Below, piece after piece: positions 4,858-6,639 of a DNA stretch of 6,639 nucleotides. The stretch covers positions 1 to 6,639 of the forward strand of contig CBFDBT010000157.1 of NCBI GenBank assembly GCA_965603115.1, written 5' to 3'. This DNA is from CBFDBT01 sp965603115. GTDB taxonomy: Bacteria > Pseudomonadota > Alphaproteobacteria > Sphingomonadales > Kordiimonadaceae. Every line of letters starts with the position of its first letter. Position 1 is the stretch's first letter. Position numbers and translations under genes: made by a program. Under the pieces are notes generated by a model. The model was not told the DNA's origin and ran no database searches. It was given only the letters and a program-made list of their open reading frames with translations.

Positions 4858-6298
4858 TCTCTATTGGGTCAGAATCCAAATAATACGGTAAATACATTTG
4901 AGATTGTGTTTTGCGGAAAAACTCATCCTTCGCTTCCCTGTCTAGTGGAGGATTATATGGGAGAACAAACGGACTAGTGTTTTCGGGCGCTTTTGATTTA
5001 TTGAGTAAGCCATGTTTTTTAACAAATGATCGCACATATTCATTCTCTGGAAAGACGCCTGATTCATAGCCATTTTCATTACCTTCTCGCACTAAGCAAT
5101 AGATGGTAGGAATAGTCCAAAGGTGTCGCGCCCGCACGGCCCATACTAATTTGTCATTCGCGCTCCTGATTCTATCGTTCGCAGTCCCAATGTTAAATAT
5201 GTTTTCAGTGTTGGTGCTGCCTAAAATGGGGGCATAGGCCCATGTTATCCATCTTGGTAGTAGGGTTGGGTCGTCATAGTCATTGAGGGTAACAAGCACA
5301 TCAAGAATATTAAAGGCAGCTTGGGGTATTTTAGGGTGATCATTTGTACCTGACCAAAGGTCTTTAGCGAGTTGGTATAAAATTCTGGGTTTTGTTTTTA
5401 TAAAGTTAAACCATTTAATTTCATCTTGCATAGGCTTAGGCCAGTCACGAAGCCCCAAGGTGACATCGCCAAACTGAGCATTGATATCCCAGAAAGTTAA
5501 CCCCGTGGTATGTTGGTAACTATCAAGAGGCATAAAGCTTTCATGTAAGCGAAGCGTTTTTTGGCTTTCTACCTTTTTTGGTTTAGCTTTATGAAAAGGG
5601 ATAGCGCGTGGGCCAGATAAAATAACCCCTGAGTGGCCCAAAATAGCAGTCCTGAAGTGTTCTTTTGCTCGTTGAATACTTTTGTCGACTCCAAGGCCTT
5701 TCTGGTGCATTTCGCCGAGTAAAGCTGTCGCAAAGTAGGAGTGTTTCCCTGAATGGTACACAGCTTGATAATGCGCATTTATAAGCATATTGGTGCGCTC
5801 ATCCTCGGTCATTTGATAGCTATTGATGCTATGGTTATATCTTAAAGTATAATCATTTTCCTTGGCATCACTAATTGCCGTGAGAGCCTTATATATTGCC
5901 AGATAATCTTCTTTGGTAGGTTGCAGACAAAAGCCATCCAGGGTCGCTACAATTTGTGTTAGACGGGGTGAATTGTTTAAACGGTATCTTTGTAGTTTTT
6001 CATTGCCAAAGATAACCTCACAGTCGCTTTGCAACAGTAATTTATGTTCATAATTTATCAGGGCAACAGCTTTTAAGGGATGAGCTGCATAGTAAGACTT
6101 TGAACGCAAATCATAATTAATATCTAAGCGCCCTTTGACATTTACATATTCAATGATTGGTAAGCTATTAATAGCCATTCGTTCGTACTTTAAGACTTTC
6201 GCCTTGTGTAATCCATATGGAGAATAAGTAAAATACGCTCCAGCAACCACAATGATGATGAGGCTTAGTGGCGCCAGGATAACCCGATTTCGAGACAT
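4823..6298 (-). CDS. Membrane-anchored protein with one Sel1-like repeat; possible immunity protein
   Basis: The product is 491 residues. A hydrophobic segment at about residues 6-25 (VILAPLSLIIIVVAGAYF), preceded by positive charge, suggests an N-terminal signal-anchor with the rest in the periplasm. Residues of about 185-222 (SYFATALLGEMHQKGLGVDK, then SIQRAKEHFRTAI) match one Sel1-type repeat (LG-x-M-x-x-x-G-x-GV-x-x-x-x-x-x-A-x-x-x-x-x-x-A). The remainder is unfamiliar. The start is supported by GGAAGGA 5 nt upstream of the ATG at 6296-6298. Some secretion-system immunity proteins are periplasmic or membrane-anchored with Sel1 repeats, and this gene lies next to a lysozyme and a wall-binding protein, so a protective role is a fair guess. 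Against it, the gene is convergent rather than in the same operon. Four cysteines (near 93, 124, 415 and 485) could form periplasmic disulfides. Confidence 0.6.
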   Translation of the reverse strand: MSRNRVILAPLSLIIIVVAGAYFTYSPYGLHKAKVLKYERMAINSLPIIEYVNVKGRLDINYDLRSKSYYAAHPLKAVALINYEHKLLLQSDCEVIFGNEKLQRYRLNNSPRLTQIVATLDGFCLQPTKEDYLAIYKALTAISDAKENDYTLRYNHSINSYQMTEDERTNMLINAHYQAVYHSGKHSYFATALLGEMHQKGLGVDKSIQRAKEHFRTAILGHSGVILSGPRAIPFHKAKPKKVESQKTLRLHESFMPLDSYQHTTGLTFWDINAQFGDVTLGLRDWPKPMQDEIKWFNFIKTKPRILYQLAKDLWSGTNDHPKIPQAAFNILDVLVTLNDYDDPTLLPRWITWAYAPILGSTNTENIFNIGTANDRIRSANDKLVWAVRARHLWTIPTIYCLVREGNENGYESGVFPENEYVRSFVKKHGLLNKSKAPENTSPFVLPYNPPLDREAKDEFFRKTQSQMYLPYYLDSDPIEISHCMKALGAF

Positions 6299-6331
6299 TT
6301 TGTTCCTTCCAGCACAAAGGCCAACACGCTT

Positions 6332-6364
6332 ATTACGGAAACTTTTAGGAAAGGTTGCCGTAAT
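6332..6364. repeat. 33-nt imperfect palindrome upstream of the Sel1-repeat gene
   Basis: The outer arms ATTACGG (6332-6338) and CCGTAAT (6358-6364) and the inner arms AACTTTT (6340-6346) and AAAGGTT (6350-6356) pair around an AGG loop. Only one A/G mismatch (6339/6357) and one G·U pair interrupt 14 pairs. It lies 34 bp upstream of the minus-strand start codon and 47 bp before the start of the truncated plus-strand gene. No T-tract follows on either strand, so a simple intrinsic terminator is unlikely. It could be an operator, a bidirectional terminator stem, or an end or recombination site of a mobile element. Confidence 0.55.
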
Positions 6365-6398
6365 CTCATGGTTTTTACAACTTTAAATTTTAAATACA

Positions 6399-6416
6399 GG
6401 AGTTAAAAATATGAAG
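6399..6416 (+). promoter_or_regulatory. Ribosome binding site and first codons of a lost plus-strand gene
   Basis: AGGAG (6398-6402) is followed after 8 nt by ATG AAG (6411-6416), which is a well-spaced translation start. The frame continues only into sequence antisense to the IS3 transposase fragment and stops after ten codons (MKTTSFRSRA). I infer that the original gene body was replaced or cut off by the transposase fragment at about 6414-6418. What gene this was cannot be told. Confidence 0.4.
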
Positions 6417-6639
6417 ACCACTTCTTTTAGGTCGCGCGCTTGACGGCGTAAGTCTTTGACTTCGTCAGTGGTCGCTGAGCGCGTCGTATCGCCAGCTAGG
6501 CGTTGCTTGCCGGCTTCCAAGAATTCCTTGGACCAACTATAATACATGCTTTGGGCGATGCCTTCGCTGCGGCAAAGCTCAGCGATGCTGTTCTCTCCGC
6601 GCAAGCCTTCAAGTACGATACGGATCTTCTCTTCAGCAC
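6414..6639 (-). mobile_element. IS3-family transposase OrfA fragment, truncated at its 3' side and running off the window
   Basis: The minus strand from the window end reads AEEKIRIVLEGLRGENSIAE, LCRSEGIAQSMYYSWSKEFL, EAGKQRLAGDTTRSATTDEV, KDLRRQARDLKEVV. This is the N-terminal helix-turn-helix (HTH_Tnp_1) of IS3-family OrfA, which binds the IS ends and is fused to OrfB by frameshifting. The first ten or so residues lie beyond 6639. Family-like sequence stops after LKEVV at about 6414. The frame then runs ten unrelated residues (FIFLTPVFKI) to a TAA at 6383-6385. The leucine-zipper end of OrfA and all of OrfB are missing, so the copy is dead. No IS terminal repeat is seen at this boundary, which argues for a rearrangement inside the IS and not simple insertion. 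Confidence 0.85.

Noticed and set aside
5569..5778. Minus-strand 69-aa ORF within the Sel1-repeat gene
   Set aside because: It is an out-of-frame shadow of the longer gene with no start signal of its own.

Overview
The window looks like an accessory, recombined stretch of an alphaproteobacterial chromosome, probably a marine or environmental lineage. The lineage guess rests on a tail-tube protein remnant of the type found in gene transfer agents (GTAs) and related siphophages, and on mixed base composition: the left-end fragment is GC-rich and most of the rest is AT-richer. No rRNA, tRNA or CRISPR array is visible.

Layout, left to right. Positions 1-402 hold two gene tails fused back to back: the C-terminus of a small DUF4870-like membrane protein (minus strand) and an unidentified C-terminus (plus strand). 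Positions 423-1880 (minus) encode a complete Wzi-family outer-membrane protein of capsule or exopolysaccharide assembly. Upstream of it on the same strand (2029-about 2445) is the C-terminal third of a LegC-type sugar aminotransferase, so the pair is what is left of a surface-polysaccharide locus. Near 2427-2451 that fragment is joined tail-out to the C-terminal part of a TP901-1/GTA-type major tail protein (plus strand).

The core of the window (2717-6298) is a compact module that looks like cell-wall attack. It contains a GH24 lysozyme without a signal peptide (2803-3342), then a peptidoglycan-binding-domain protein (3661-3996). That protein is separated by one in-frame TGA from a 284-codon C-terminal part of unknown function (4003-4857). 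A convergent gene for a membrane-anchored protein with one Sel1-like repeat (4823-6298) overlaps it tail to tail by 35 bp. The lysozyme and the peptidoglycan-binding gene each carry the same leader of about 95 bp, exactly 849 bp apart. The leader contains a GAACAC-N2-GTGTTC palindrome and a start-proximal hairpin, so the two genes are probably co-regulated. The second leader is preceded by a hairpin-rich 220-bp region. One reading is an effector/immunity set delivered by a contractile or other secretion system; a prophage lysis remnant is the main alternative.

The right end (6332-6639) holds a 33-nt imperfect palindrome, the ribosome binding site and first codons of a lost plus-strand gene, and an IS3-family OrfA fragment that runs off the window. 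The repeated joining of truncated, unrelated genes (near 250, 2440 and 6415) marks this as a rearrangement hotspot or, less interestingly, an assembly chimera.
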